A program made the position numbers and the translations under genes. The notes beneath the pieces were generated by a model. The model was given only the letters and a program-made list of their open reading frames with translations, was not told the origin of the DNA and made no database searches. Below are positions 8,874 through 20,265 of a DNA stretch of 64,000 nucleotides, piece after piece (within the stretch, counting starts at the first letter, position 1; each line of letters opens with the position of its first letter). The DNA comes from Spirochaetota bacterium (lineage in GTDB: Bacteria > Spirochaetota > Spirochaetia > Treponematales > UBA12059), in the NCBI GenBank assembly GCA_022703505.1, contig JAKLDN010000010.1, forward strand, positions 62,001 to 126,000, read 5' to 3'.

Positions 8874-9557
8874 TCAGGATCCCGCGGTCTTCTTGAAATC
8901 AACCAGTGCCGCGGGCAGTACTTCGGCCCCGTTTCCCTTCCAGAACTCGTTGAACCGCTCGAGGGCCTCCAGGCTGGACCCGGTCAGGGGCATGGAGTGG
9001 GCGTCCGAGGGGAGGACCAGGTCGTAGCCCCTGCCGTCGGCGCCCCAGAGGGTGGCGCTTACGCAGGCCGTGGATCCCAGGCCGCAGATCACCACCCGGC
9101 CGATGCGCCGGGCGTCTAGGAGGGCCTCCAATTCGGTCCCGCTGAAGGAATCCGCCGTGGACTTCCGCACCTGCTCGGCTCCCTCCGGGGGGGTCAGGGA
9201 GGGATGCAGGAGCCAGGATTCTCTGCCCGGAGTGAAGGATCCCCCGTCGGTGTGGTACACGTAGATCACCGGAACTCCCGCCTCGTTCGCCCGGTCCACC
9301 AGGGTCCGCACCGCCGCCAGGAAGGTCGCCTCCCGATGCAGGGGGAAGATGCCCCGTTGGACGTCCACGACGATCAGGGCGGTCCAGGGATAGAGGGCCT
9401 TCTTGGGCTCCGACGCCGAGGCCGTCGGCTTAACCGCGCTCGCACAGCCGGCGGCCAGCAGGACCGCCAGGAACAGGGCGGCCGCGGAAACGAGCCGATC
9501 CGCCGCGCCCGGGGTGCGGCGGCCCCGTACGCATCGACCTTCGGGTACTATCCTCAT
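8874..9557 (-). CDS. Isochorismatase-like cysteine hydrolase, lipoprotein
   Basis: A 227-residue protein. The N-terminus is a lipoprotein signal ending LLAAGC (lipobox, Cys about residue 38). The rest is an isochorismatase fold with the expected catalytic triad: Asp in ALIVVDVQRG, Lys in VRKST, Cys in LGSTACVSAT. The substrate cannot be read from sequence; relatives include nicotinamidases and other amide hydrolases. An AAAGGAGG lies 5 bases before the ATG. It is the last gene of a minus-strand run (12667 to 8874), starting 12 bases after the SUMF1-like gene. Location outside the cytoplasmic membrane is unusual for this family. Confidence 0.85.
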   Translation of the reverse strand: MRIVPEGRCVRGRRTPGAADRLVSAAALFLAVLLAAGCASAVKPTASASEPKKALYPWTALIVVDVQRGIFPLHREATFLAAVRTLVDRANEAGVPVIYVYHTDGGSFTPGRESWLLHPSLTPPEGAEQVRKSTADSFSGTELEALLDARRIGRVVICGLGSTACVSATLWGADGRGYDLVLPSDAHSMPLTGSSLEALERFNEFWKGNGAEVLPAALVDFKKTAGS

Positions 9558-9569
9558 CGGGTACCTCCT

Positions 9570-10496
9570 TTACGGACCGTTGCGCACGATCCGGAATCCC
9601 ATGCCCGGGTCCGCCTGCTTGGGCAGGTCCCGGCTCCGGAAATGGACCGCCGCGGAGTCGGCGCTCTCGTGATAGTTGCCTCCCCTCCGCACTCGTTTCA
9701 CCCCGTAGGACCGGTCCGCCTCCGCGATCTCCGGACCGGCCGGATCCGCCCAGGGAAGGCTGCCGTCCCGGGAGCCCGCGGGGGCCTTCGAATACCAGGC
9801 CGCGGCGTACCAGTCCTGGCACCACTCCCAGACGTTCCCGCTCATGTCGTAGATTCCGAGCTCGTTGGGCTTCTTCGACTCCACGGCCGCCGGGCTCGGG
9901 GCGTCCCCGAAGACCGCGACCTCCGAGGGGTCGTCGGAACCCGAAAGGCGGAAGCCCCGGCTCCGGGGACCGCCCCGGGCGGCGTACTCCCACTCGGCCT
10001 CGGTGGGCAGGCGGTAGCCGTCCGCGGAGGGGTCGAAGGTCCTGCCCTCCTCGTCGTAGCAGGGGGTCCTGCCCGCCGCCCGGCTCAGGAAGTTGCAGAA
10101 CCGGACCGCGTCCGCGAAGGAGACGTCGATGACCGGCTGCCGGCCGCGTCCCCATCCGTTGTCTTTGGGGCTCCGCGCCCCGGCCAGGGCGCAGTAGGCG
10201 TCGTACTCCTCGAAGGTCACCTCGTGCCGGAGGATGCGGAAGGGCTTGGTGAGGGCCACGGAATGGGCCGGCCGGGAGTCCGGAAGCCCACGGTCGCTGC
10301 CCATGACGAAGACCCCGGGCTCCACGTTCACCATCGCGGCCTCCACGGCCTCCACGAGGTCCCGGGCGTCCGGCCCCCTCCACGGGTCCGGGATCTGGGC
10401 CCCGAGGGTTCCCGCAGCCGCGGCCAGAAGGACGAAGGCGGCGAGGCGGCCGGCGGACCTCGGCCGGCCGGCCCCGCGATCCTTCCGCCCTCTCAT
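9570..10496 (-). CDS. SUMF1/formylglycine-generating-enzyme-like secreted protein
   Basis: A 308-residue protein with a signal peptide (AAFVLLAAAAGTLGAQ). The body is an FGE-sulfatase (SUMF1) domain: NVEPGVFVMGS, ADGYRLPTEAEWEYAARGG, GIYDMSGNVWEWCQDWY, RVRRGGNYHES and the terminal GMGFRIVR. In true formylglycine-generating enzymes paired cysteines do the chemistry; the equivalent C-terminal pair is not evident here, so a binding or other oxidase role is as likely. The ATG overlaps the stop of the preceding gene (ATGA), implying coupled translation. Confidence 0.85.
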   Translation of the reverse strand: MRGRKDRGAGRPRSAGRLAAFVLLAAAAGTLGAQIPDPWRGPDARDLVEAVEAAMVNVEPGVFVMGSDRGLPDSRPAHSVALTKPFRILRHEVTFEEYDAYCALAGARSPKDNGWGRGRQPVIDVSFADAVRFCNFLSRAAGRTPCYDEEGRTFDPSADGYRLPTEAEWEYAARGGPRSRGFRLSGSDDPSEVAVFGDAPSPAAVESKKPNELGIYDMSGNVWEWCQDWYAAAWYSKAPAGSRDGSLPWADPAGPEIAEADRSYGVKRVRRGGNYHESADSAAVHFRSRDLPKQADPGMGFRIVRNGP

Positions 10497-11533
10497 GCCG
10501 CCCCGCCCGCCCGCCGGGAGCTCCCCGGCGGATCCGGCGTCCGGAACCGCTCGAGCACGGAATCGGGAATCCGGATCCTGAACCGGCACCGGGGATCCCC
10601 CGCCAGGACGGACTCGGTCACCTCCGCCTCGGTCTCCTCGCCGAAGACCGTGTCGAAGAGGAACTTCTCGTACCCCGCCGAACAGGCGCACCAGGCCGAC
10701 GGGACCCCCGCCCCGGCCTCGGTGATGGAGGACGCGGCCAGGGGGCAGTGGCAGGCCAGGCGGCGTTTTTCCAGGGGATCCTGCGACGCCAGGAAACGGT
10801 CCGGGTCGTAGGGGATCTTGGTGGCCCAGAGGTGGCGGCCGTCGGACACCGTGGACAGGATTTCCTGGTTCCCCCGGACGAAGTCCACCACCGCGGGGGT
10901 GATCCTCTGCTCGAACCAGAGGGTCCCGTCCTCGGCGTGGCGCTCGAGTTCCCGGACCTTCCGGCCGTGGAAGGCTGCCAGCCATTCCTCCAGGGAGGCC
11001 GAGGCGAGGAAGGCCTCCCGTTCCGCGGCGAAGGCCGCGGCGGGTATGCCGTGGACGTTCCAGCAGAGGACCCGGCGGGCCTTCTCGGCGCCCAGCACCG
11101 CTTCCAGGGCCTGCACGAAGGCCGCCGTGGCCGCGGGGTAGACCTCCGGGGGGGCTCCCGTCGGGGGGACCTCGACGCCCGCCATCACCCGGTCCCTCAC
11201 CGGGCCGCCCTCGAGCTCGGCCAGGCGGTCCGCCATGGCGGGAAGGACACCCACGGGCAGGAGGTAGGCCAGGAGGCGGATGGCGACCGCGTCGATCCCG
11301 GCCGCGGCGAAGTACCGCGCCAGGGCCATCAACCGCTCGTCCCGGACTTCGCCCTGTGCTACCAGACGCTCCACGTGGCGTTCGACCTCCGCGAGGGAAG
11401 CGCCGGCCAGGGTGCCGTCCGGGCCCGGGGCCTCCGCCTCCAGGACCCGGACCCAGGTCACGGCTTGTTCCACCGCCTCCGGGCCCAGGCCCCGGGCGGC
11501 GCAGCGTTCGCGGAATTCCTTCTCCTTGTACAC
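10493..11533 (-). CDS. Cys-rich protein with ATC-hydrolase-like C-terminus
   Basis: A 346-residue soluble protein with a GTG start preceded by AAAGGAGG. The N-terminal two thirds are helical and not recognised. The C-terminal part, CHCPLAASSI, then CACSAGYEKFLFDTVFG, then GDPRCRFRI, resembles the conserved end of L-2-amino-thiazoline-4-carboxylic acid hydrolase-type and related metal- or haem-binding domains. The many conserved Cys and His residues suggest a bound cofactor. It sits between the beta-lactamase-like gene (30 bases upstream) and the SUMF1-like gene (4-base overlap). Function unknown. Confidence 0.7.
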   Translation of the reverse strand: MYKEKEFRERCAARGLGPEAVEQAVTWVRVLEAEAPGPDGTLAGASLAEVERHVERLVAQGEVRDERLMALARYFAAAGIDAVAIRLLAYLLPVGVLPAMADRLAELEGGPVRDRVMAGVEVPPTGAPPEVYPAATAAFVQALEAVLGAEKARRVLCWNVHGIPAAAFAAEREAFLASASLEEWLAAFHGRKVRELERHAEDGTLWFEQRITPAVVDFVRGNQEILSTVSDGRHLWATKIPYDPDRFLASQDPLEKRRLACHCPLAASSITEAGAGVPSAWCACSAGYEKFLFDTVFGEETEAEVTESVLAGDPRCRFRIRIPDSVLERFRTPDPPGSSRRAGGAA

Positions 11534-11563
11534 GGTCGCCTCCTTTGGGGCCCGGGCGGCCCC

Positions 11564-12667
11564 TCAGTCCTTCGCCCCGGGCGCTGCCGCGAAGCCCGCG
11601 GCCGCGGCCAGCTCCCGGCAGAGGGCCCAGACGTCCGCGTCCTGGTTGGCCAGGACCGCGACGAAGCCCCCCGCGGCCGGGTACCGCATGGCTATCGCCG
11701 CGACCCCGGGATTGACCCCGTCCTTGCCGTAACGGACCAGGGTGCCCGCGGGATCGTAGTCGAACTCCAGGCAGTGTCCGTACTTCCGCAGGCCGCCGTC
11801 CCGGAGGGCGAAGGCATCGACCCGGGGGGTCAGGAAGTCCCGGCGCAGATCCGGGGACAGGAAGTCCTCGCCCTCGATCGCCCGGAAGAGCCGCCGGAGA
11901 TCCTCGACGGTGGTCAGGACGCCCGCGTCCGGGGATCCTATGGGCGGGAAGGCGTAGATGTTCTTGCGGAACCCCGCGGCCTTCCCGTGAGCGCCCTCGA
12001 CCGTAGCGTACCCTTCGGCGATCCCGGGCTCCGGGGTGTCCTTGGCGAAATAGCCGGTGCGGGACAGGCCCGCGGGCTCGATCACTTCCCGCCGGACGAG
12101 TTCCCGGAAGGAGAGCCCCGTCCGGGCCTCCATCGCGAGGCCCGCCAGCACGTAGGCGCAGTTGTTGTACCGGGACGCCGTGCCCGCGGGGAACACGGGA
12201 TCCTTGTAGGCGAACTGGGGCAGGAAGTCCGCGCAGTCCCGGACCCGGTAGCAGGGCCGGGTTTTCCAGATCTCCTCGTAGTCCTCCCCGGCTTCCTCGT
12301 CCGCGTCGTCCGCGATCCCGGAGCTATGGGTCAGGCAGTGGCGGACCGTGACGTTCCCCGGAATCTTGGTACCTTCCAGGGGGACGAGGTCCCGGATCCG
12401 GTCGTCCAGTCCGAGCAAGCCCCGGTCCGCCAGGCGGAAGGCCGCGGCGGCCGTGAAGAGCTTGCCCAGGGAGGCGGTGTCGAAGCGCGTTTCGACGGTG
12501 TTGGGCACCGAGAAGCCCCGGTGGGCCAAGCCTCGGGCCTCGTGGAGGAGGATCGCGTCCCCCCGGGCGACGAGGACGGAACCGGAGAAGAGATCCTCCG
12601 CTTCGTGGCGGTCCACGATGGAGGACAGCGCGGAGGCGACGATCCGGGTCGGGGCCGGCTCGTTCAT
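11564..12667 (-). CDS. Serine hydrolase of the class C beta-lactamase family
   Basis: A 367-residue protein. SLGK (near residue 67) is the SxxK nucleophile motif and RYNNCAY (near residue 170) the YxN motif, as in the AmpC/penicillin-binding/esterase EstB group. There is no convincing signal peptide, so it may act in the cytoplasm as an esterase or peptidase rather than against beta-lactams. A TATACT on the minus strand (12709-12714) with a weak TTCCGG 17 bases before it could be the promoter of this four-gene run. Confidence 0.85.
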   Translation of the reverse strand: MNEPAPTRIVASALSSIVDRHEAEDLFSGSVLVARGDAILLHEARGLAHRGFSVPNTVETRFDTASLGKLFTAAAAFRLADRGLLGLDDRIRDLVPLEGTKIPGNVTVRHCLTHSSGIADDADEEAGEDYEEIWKTRPCYRVRDCADFLPQFAYKDPVFPAGTASRYNNCAYVLAGLAMEARTGLSFRELVRREVIEPAGLSRTGYFAKDTPEPGIAEGYATVEGAHGKAAGFRKNIYAFPPIGSPDAGVLTTVEDLRRLFRAIEGEDFLSPDLRRDFLTPRVDAFALRDGGLRKYGHCLEFDYDPAGTLVRYGKDGVNPGVAAIAMRYPAAGGFVAVLANQDADVWALCRELAAAAGFAAAPGAKD

Positions 12668-12798
12668 GGGATACCCCTGCAGGCGACAGTTTTGGAATGA
12701 TCCGGATGAGTATACCCCCGTTTTGGGAGGGCCGGAAGGAGAAAAAGCCGCGCGACCGCGCGGGGCTCGCCGCCCGGGAACCCCCGGGCGGCCGTCGT

Positions 12799-15105
12799 TC
12801 ATCCCAGGACCTCCCGCAGGAAGGGACCCGTGACGCTGTCCGGGTCGGCGGCCAGGTCCTCCGGGGTGCCCCGGGCGATGACCCGGCCCCCCGCCGCGCC
12901 CCCCGCGGGTCCCAGCTCGATGAGCCAGGAGCAGGCCGCCAGGGCGTCCAGGTCGTGCTCGATCACGACCACCGTGTTTCCCCCCGAGGCCAGGCGTTCC
13001 AGGACCCCGACCAGCCGGGCCACGTCCGTCGGGTGGAGCCCCGAGGTCGGCTCGTCCAGGATGTAGACCCCCCCGGTCTTGTGCAGCTCCGAGGCCAGCT
13101 TGAGCCGCTGGGACTCCCCTCCCGAGAGGCTCGAGAGGCTCTGTCCCAGGGGCAGGTAGTCCAGCCCGACCTCCCGGAGAACCGCGAGGCGGCGGCGGAG
13201 CTCCGGGGTGCGGAAGAAGCCCTCCGCCTCCTCCGCCGTCATCGCCAGGGCGTCCGCCACGTTCCTGTCCCCGTACCGGATGTCCAGGACCTCGGCCCGG
13301 TACCGGGCGCCCCCGCACTCGTCGCAGGTCATGCGCACGTCGTCCAGGAAGTTCATCTCCACCGCCAGGAAGCCCGCGCCCCCGCACTTGGGGCAGGCGC
13401 CCTTGGAATTGAAGGAGAAGAGCCCGGGGTCCGCTCCCGTGGCCTTGGCGAACTCCTTCCGCATGAGGTCGAAGGCCCCGACGTAGCTGGCCACGGTGCC
13501 CCGGGAGGTCCGGCCGATGGCCCCCTGGGCCACGACCACCGCCTCCGGGTGGGCGGGGGCGAAGACCTCGTGGATCAAGGTGGACTTGCCGGAGCCCGCG
13601 GGGCCGCAGATCCCGACCAGGATGCCCAGGGGGATGTCCACGTCGACACCCTTCAGGTTGTTCGCCCGGGCGTCCCGGACCGGGAAGCTCCGGGTCCAGG
13701 GCCTCCGGACCCGGGGTGCGGCTGCGCCTGCGCCCGAGGGAACGGCCGCCGCCCGGAAGGCGCGCCGGGCCGCCCGCTCCCGGAGGATCCGTCCGGTGGG
13801 ACCCTCCGTACCCGCGAGACCGCCCACCGGACCCGCGTAGAGGAGCTCGCCGCCCCCGCGTCCCGCGGCCGGCCCGATCTCGATCGCCCAGTCGGCCCCC
13901 TCGATCAGGGCGGGATCGTGCTCCACCACCAGGACCGAATTGCCGGCCCCGCTCAGGGCCCGCAGGGCCGCCAGGACGCGCCGGGCGTCGGCGGGGTGGA
14001 GGCCCGAGCTCGGCTCGTCCAGGACGTACAGCAGGCCCGCCAGGTCGCAGTCCAGGCGGCGGGCCAGCTTGACCCGCTGGGACTCCCCGCCGGAGAGGGT
14101 GGAGACCGCCCGGTCCAGGGAGAGGTAGCCCGCCCCCATGCCGATCAGCCGGCCCGCCAGGCTCCGCATCTTGGAGACCAGGGCCTCGGAGCCGGGGATC
14201 GAAAGGCCCGCCAGGAACCCGTCGAAGGCCGTGAGCTCCAGGGCGCAGGCCTGGGCGATGTCCAAGCCCCCGACCTTGACGGACAGGGCCCGGGGATTCA
14301 CCCGGCGGCCCCCGCAGGCGGGGCAGGTCCCGTAGCGGAGGAAGCTCTGGTAGACGTCCTTCTCCCCCTCCTCCGCCTCGTCCTCCGCCTTGTTGGCGTA
14401 GTACCTCTCCAGCCGCCGGATGACCCCCTCGAAGTTCTTCTTCGTGGTGCCCGCCCCGTGCCGGACCTCCACGGGGAACGGCTCGGTGTGGAGGAAGCGT
14501 TCCAGGTCCGCGGGCTTCCACCGGCCGAGGGGCAGGTCGGGATCGAAGAGGTCGATCGAGAGGAACTCCCGCCAGAAGTAGCCCCCGACCTTGTAGTCCG
14601 GGTGGAGGAGGGCCCCCTCCCGGAGGCTCCGGGCCGGGTCGTAGAAGGCCCCGGGATCGATCCGGATCCGCTTGCCCAGGCCCGAGCACTCCGGGCACAT
14701 CCCCTCCGGGTTGTTGAAGGAGAAGTAGAAGGAGGGGCCGACGAAGGGCGAGCCGAACCGGGAATAGAGCATCCGGAGGTAGTCGGCGATCTCCGTGGCC
14801 GTCCCGACGGTGCTCCGGAGGGTCCGCCCCATGGGCTTCTGGTCCACCACGATGGAGACCGCCAGGTTGCGGATCTCGTCCACCGGGGGGCGGGTCAGCT
14901 TGGGCAGGCGGCGCCGGGCGAAGGTGGAGAAGGTCTCCACCAGCTGGCGCTGGGCCTCGGTGTGGATGGTGTCGAACAGCAGGGAGCTCTTGCCCGCCCC
15001 GCTGGGACCCGTGAACACGACGATCCCGTCCTTGGGCACGTCCACGGACAGGTTCTTGAGGTTGTGGGTGCGCGCTCCGCGCACCTGGATAGGGTGGTCG
15101 TTCAT
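12799..15105 (-). CDS. Short UvrA-like excinuclease ATPase
   Basis: A 768-residue protein against about 940 for housekeeping UvrA. It carries both ABC halves: GPSGAGKSS and GPAGSGKST Walker A motifs, two LSGGESQR signatures and two Walker B stretches ([20 protein letters not shown]). Zinc-binding pairs [20 protein letters not shown] and CDECGG are present. The region that normally holds the UvrB-binding domain is short. Such class II/III UvrA paralogues are linked to drug tolerance or damage resistance rather than standard repair. A -10 (TATCCT on the minus strand, 15113-15118) lies seven bases before the ATG, so the mRNA may be leaderless. Confidence 0.85.
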   Translation of the reverse strand: MNDHPIQVRGARTHNLKNLSVDVPKDGIVVFTGPSGAGKSSLLFDTIHTEAQRQLVETFSTFARRRLPKLTRPPVDEIRNLAVSIVVDQKPMGRTLRSTVGTATEIADYLRMLYSRFGSPFVGPSFYFSFNNPEGMCPECSGLGKRIRIDPGAFYDPARSLREGALLHPDYKVGGYFWREFLSIDLFDPDLPLGRWKPADLERFLHTEPFPVEVRHGAGTTKKNFEGVIRRLERYYANKAEDEAEEGEKDVYQSFLRYGTCPACGGRRVNPRALSVKVGGLDIAQACALELTAFDGFLAGLSIPGSEALVSKMRSLAGRLIGMGAGYLSLDRAVSTLSGGESQRVKLARRLDCDLAGLLYVLDEPSSGLHPADARRVLAALRALSGAGNSVLVVEHDPALIEGADWAIEIGPAAGRGGGELLYAGPVGGLAGTEGPTGRILRERAARRAFRAAAVPSGAGAAAPRVRRPWTRSFPVRDARANNLKGVDVDIPLGILVGICGPAGSGKSTLIHEVFAPAHPEAVVVAQGAIGRTSRGTVASYVGAFDLMRKEFAKATGADPGLFSFNSKGACPKCGGAGFLAVEMNFLDDVRMTCDECGGARYRAEVLDIRYGDRNVADALAMTAEEAEGFFRTPELRRRLAVLREVGLDYLPLGQSLSSLSGGESQRLKLASELHKTGGVYILDEPTSGLHPTDVARLVGVLERLASGGNTVVVIEHDLDALAACSWLIELGPAGGAAGGRVIARGTPEDLAADPDSVTGPFLREVLG

Positions 15106-15142
15106 GGGGGGAAGGATAGCCGGGGTCGGCTGGGGTGGTGCG

Positions 15143-15919
15143 CTACTGTAGGGTTGTCTTTTTCGTCGACCGATCCTCCAGGACCGAGATCAGGGATTCT
15201 GCCCGGGCTTCCTGCTCCGCCAGGGAGCTGAGCCATCGGTCGCAGGCCGTGAGAGCTTCCTCTCCCGGGGCGGGGGTGTCCAGGACCTCCCGCAACTCCC
15301 CGTCCCGGCCCCGGTCCAATGCCCGGGTCATGCGCTGGACCGCCATGACCGAGTAGCCCGCCAGGAGGAGGGTGCGGATCACCCGGAGCCTGCCGATCTC
15401 CCCGGGGCCGTAGGTCCGCCGGCCCCCCTCGGTTTCCCGGGGGGTCCGGATCAGGCGGTTACGTTCCCAGTTGCGGACCTGCCCCGGCGTGGCCCCGGCC
15501 GCCCGGGCGGCCTCCCGGGGACCCAGGCGGGGAGCCCGTCGGCCGTCGCCCGCATCGGCCCGTCCCCGGGCCCAGGATTCCAGAAACCTCGCCGCCTCCT
15601 CCGCCCGGGCGCGCTCCTGGCGCACGAGGTCCCGGTGGGCCCGGGCCGCGGGCAGGGCCGCCTCGGGACCCTCCGCGGCGGCCTTGCGGACCAGGGCCAG
15701 GGCGGAGGCCCGGATCCGCCGACCCGGCCAGAGGCCGTGCAGGGCCTTCCGGGCGAAGACCATCTGGTCCCGGTGCTCCCCCTTCCAGAGTCGGTACCCG
15801 TTGGGACCCCGTTCCGCGGGGGGCAAAAAGCCCATCGCCTCGTAGAACCGGACCGTGTTGACGTGGGTTCCCGCCGCCCGGGCCAGGTCGGCGGTGCGGA
15901 GGACCTCGCCCGGCGCCAC
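15143..15919 (-). CDS. MerR-family regulator with two DNA-binding heads
   Basis: A 258-residue protein. Residues ~6-75 are one MerR winged-helix (LRTADLARAAGTHVNTVRFY, then PNGYRLW). Residues ~125-200 are a second one (PREAARAAGATPGQVRNWER, then GGRRTYGPGEIGRLRVIRTL). The C-terminal helix is the usual dimerisation coil but there are no effector-domain cysteines. Two heads in one chain is uncommon and might let a monomer bind a full operator. GTG start. It lies between the immunophilin (7 bases away) and the UvrA-like gene, so either could be a target. Confidence 0.8.
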   Translation of the reverse strand: MAPGEVLRTADLARAAGTHVNTVRFYEAMGFLPPAERGPNGYRLWKGEHRDQMVFARKALHGLWPGRRIRASALALVRKAAAEGPEAALPAARAHRDLVRQERARAEEAARFLESWARGRADAGDGRRAPRLGPREAARAAGATPGQVRNWERNRLIRTPRETEGGRRTYGPGEIGRLRVIRTLLLAGYSVMAVQRMTRALDRGRDGELREVLDTPAPGEEALTACDRWLSSLAEQEARAESLISVLEDRSTKKTTLQ

Positions 15920-15926
15920 GGGGACC

Positions 15927-16958
15927 CTACCTTACCCCGACCACTTCCATCTCGAAGACCAGGAAGGCATCCGGGGGGATGACCCCGCCTCCGGCCCCCG
16001 CCGGGCCGTAGCCCAGCTCCGGCGGGATGACCACCAGGCGGCGCTCGCCCTTCTTCATGTCCAGGAGGGTGAGGTCCCAGCCCAGGATCACCTGGCCGGT
16101 TCCCACCTCCAGTTCCAGGGGGCCGCCGTGGAGGCGGGAGGCGTCGAAGGTCTTGCCGGTCGTCAGCATCCCCTGGTAGTCGACCCTGGCCAGGTCCCCG
16201 TGGGCCAGCTTGGGCCCGGAACCCTCCTTGAGGACCTTCCAGCGGAGACCCCGGGGCCCCTCGGACAGGCCCGGCCACTTGGCGTCGATTTGGGCCGTTT
16301 CGGCGGCCCGGGCCGCCTCGCGCTCCTCCCGCAGCTTGGCCGTCCGTGCCTCGGCCAGGGAGTTCCATAGGGCCTGATCGGCCTTGTACCCCTCCCAGTT
16401 CGAGCCGATACGGAGGATCTCCACGGATTCGATGCGGTCCCCCGGCTGGACGGAGTCCACCACGGACTGGCCCTCCACGACCCTGCCGAAGACCGAATAC
16501 CCCCCGTCCAGCCAGGGCGCGGCCTTGTGGGTGATGTAGAACTGGGAACCGTTGGTATGGGGGCCCGAGTTGGCCATGGCCAGGACCCCGGGGCCGTCGT
16601 GACGCAGGGACGTGTCCGTCTCGTTCGGGAAGCGGTAGCCCGGACCCCCGGAACCGTTCCCCGCGGGGTCCCCTCCCTGGATCATGAAATCCTTCACCAC
16701 CCGGTGGAAGGTGAGTCCGTCGTAGTAGCGCTTGCCCGCCGCGGCGTCCAGGGTGCCTTCCGCCAGGCCCACGAAGTTGGCGACCGTCAGGGGGGCCTTC
16801 TCGGCCTCCAGGCGCAGGAGGATCTCCCCCCGGCCGGTCTTGAGGCGGGCGTACAGGCCCTCGGGCAGTTCCTTGCGGGGCTGGCAGGAAGTCAGGGAGA
16901 CGGCCGCGGCCGCGAGGGCCACGGAAAGCCGGGCCCGGAACGAGATCGGATGGTGCAT
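15927..16958 (-). CDS. Dual-family immunophilin lipoprotein (cyclophilin-linker-FKBP)
   Basis: A 343-residue peptidyl-prolyl isomerase with a lipoprotein signal (SLTSC). Residues ~35-185 are a cyclophilin (YDGLTFHRVVKDFMIQGGDP, GSQFYITHKAAPWLDGGYSV). A ~50-residue charged helical linker follows (LAEARTAKLREEREAARAAE). Residues ~240-343 are an FKBP (DLARVDYQGML, FDASRLHGGPLELEVGTGQV, PPELGYGPAGAGG). The CYN-linker-FKBP order matches the dual immunophilin (CFBP) reported from Treponema denticola, supporting a spirochaetal host. It should fold proteins in the periplasm. The start at 16958 follows CCGGAGGAACC; frame extensions upstream lack a better site. Confidence 0.92.
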   Translation of the reverse strand: MHHPISFRARLSVALAAAAVSLTSCQPRKELPEGLYARLKTGRGEILLRLEAEKAPLTVANFVGLAEGTLDAAAGKRYYDGLTFHRVVKDFMIQGGDPAGNGSGGPGYRFPNETDTSLRHDGPGVLAMANSGPHTNGSQFYITHKAAPWLDGGYSVFGRVVEGQSVVDSVQPGDRIESVEILRIGSNWEGYKADQALWNSLAEARTAKLREEREAARAAETAQIDAKWPGLSEGPRGLRWKVLKEGSGPKLAHGDLARVDYQGMLTTGKTFDASRLHGGPLELEVGTGQVILGWDLTLLDMKKGERRLVVIPPELGYGPAGAGGGVIPPDAFLVFEMEVVGVR

Positions 16959-17068
16959 GGTTCCTCCGGGGCGAATCTTGGCGTACACGGCGTCCTTTGG
17001 CAAGGTCTTCCCGGTGTCACGAAGCTTGTGACGGCCGGCCCCGGGTCCGGGCCGCGCGTCGGACCGCC

Positions 17069-17097
17069 TTGTCCCCGGACGGCCCCCGTGGTAGGCT
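17069..17097 (+). promoter_or_regulatory. Promoter for atoS-atoC
   Basis: TTGTCC (17069-17074), a 17-base spacer, then TAGGCT (17092-17097). The ATG at 17119 is about 15 bases from the expected start of transcription. Confidence 0.5.
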
Positions 17098-17118
17098 CGA
17101 AGTCGAGGTTCCCTTCCC

Positions 17119-18923
17119 ATGAAATTGACCACCCGGCTTCTCATCCTCCTCTTCCTGAGCGTGCTGTTGCCCCTGCTGGGCCTGTCCTTCCTGCTCCGGG
17201 AGGAGGTCACCGAGAGCATCCTCAAGGAGAAGGAGGACAAGCTCTTCGGCCTGGCCCGGCAGCTGGATCGGCACCTTTCGGGGACCTTCGAGGACATACT
17301 CCGGGAGGAGGGCGTCCTGGAGGCTCCCCGGGACCGGAAGATCGCCGTGCTCAACAAGCGTCTGTGGGCGATCACGGACTTCGTGGCCTCCGGAAACGAC
17401 GGGGTGGGGGTGGGCTACTACAGCCGGGACCTCGACGCGGTCCTGACCTACGGCCCGAGCTCGGAGTTCCAGTACACCGTGGGACAGTCCATCTTTCCGG
17501 GGCACAGGGGCTACGAGGTCATGGCCACGGGCAAGCCCCTGGTACAGCAGGGCCACCTCGTACGGGGCAACATCCTGAACTGCATGTGGCCCGTGGTCCG
17601 GGAGGGCCGGACGATCGGCTACATCTGGTCCAACGAGACGGTGGACCAGATCTCGGGTCAGCTGGCCCCCATCCTGCGCCGGGTCTACGGGATCGTGCTT
17701 CTCATCTTCCTGCTCATCTACGCCAGCGTGACGGTCTCCACCCAGACCCTCCTGGACAAGATCTACCGCATCAAGAAGGGGATCGAGGGGCTCTTCGAGG
17801 CCCCCACCCGGCACATCCCCCCGGTGCGGGGGGAGCTGTCCGTCATCGTCCAGACCATCAACGAGCTCGTGGACAACATGAACCTCATCAAGTGCTACAA
17901 CAAGAGCATCCTGGAGGGGGTTTCCGACGGGGTCCTGGCGGTCACCCTGGACGGCCGCGTGTCGCGGGCCAACCGGGCCTTCTATCGCCTCTTCCCGGAG
18001 CATTCGGACGAGACTCTCCTGGGCCGCGGGGTCCGGGAGGTCTTCGGGCCGGAGATCCGCGGCCTGGTCGAAGCCGGTATGGAAGATCCGGAATACCGTT
18101 CCGCCCGGGAGATCCCCTCGGGCGGCCGGACCCTGGAGGCCTACGGCAACCGGATGATCGGGGAGGACGGAGAGCCCCTGGGCTCGGTCTTCGTGTTCCG
18201 GGACGTGACCCCGGCCCGGCGCTACGAACGGGAGGTCCAGGAGAAGGAGAGGGCGGTGGCGCTGGGAAACATGGCCCTGGGGGTCGTGCACGAGGTCAAG
18301 AATCCCCTCACCTCCGTGAAGGGTTTCGCCCAGCTGCTCCTGAGGCCGGAAATTCCGGAGGACAAGCGCGCCGAGTACGTCCGGCTGATCGACTCGGAGC
18401 TGAACCGGGTCAACCGCCTTTTGAACGAGATGCTGGTCTACGGCGGGAAGAGCCGGCTGGAGCTCCGCGAGTGTGATATCCTGGGAATCCTGGAGGACCG
18501 GGTGGACAACTGCGAGTGGTGCGCCTCCCCGCGGCCCGAGATCCGCGCCCGGCCGGGCCTGTCCTTCGTCGCCCGGGTGGACGAGTTCAAGCTGGCCCAG
18601 GTCTTCGACAATCTCCTCAAGAACGCGTCCGAGGCGGTGTCCGCGAAGGGGGACGGGCGCATCGTGGCGATCCTGCGCGAGGAGGCGGGGTGGTACGCCC
18701 TGGACCTGGTGGACACGGGCTGCGGGATCCGGGCCGAGGACCTGGACCGGATCGGCAACCCCCTCTTCTCCACCAAGCGGGACGGCGCCGGCCTGGGCCT
18801 GGCCATCAGCCGGAAGATCCTGGAAGCCCACGGCGGGAAGCTTTCCATCGAGTCCCGGCTCGGGTTCTACACCAAGGTCAGCCTGCGGCTCCCGCGGTCC
18901 GGCGCGGCCGAGGCGGTGCCGGC

Positions 18924-18927
<4 letters not shown>
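17119..18927 (+). CDS. atoS: Sensor histidine kinase, AtoS-like
   Basis: A 602-residue membrane kinase. One segment at residues ~6-26 and another at ~190-207 enclose a periplasmic sensor of ~160 residues. HAMP (~208-262), PAS (~263-370) and kinase domains follow, with His391 in VVHEVKNPLTS as phosphoacceptor and ATP-binding boxes NLLKNASEA, DTGCGI and GAGLGLAIS. It is coupled by a TTGA overlap to a sigma-54 activator and lies next to acetoacetate/short-chain fatty acid genes, so it is named by analogy with E. coli AtoS. The signal sensed is inferred, not shown. Confidence 0.88.
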
Positions 18928-20264
<1,337 letters not shown>

Positions 20265-20265
20265 G

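Noticed and set aside
11564-14698. Minus-strand frame of ~1040 codons running through the UvrA-like gene into the serine hydrolase
   Set aside because: Only the part after ATG 12667 has real domain content; the upstream part is the UvrA-like gene read in the wrong frame.
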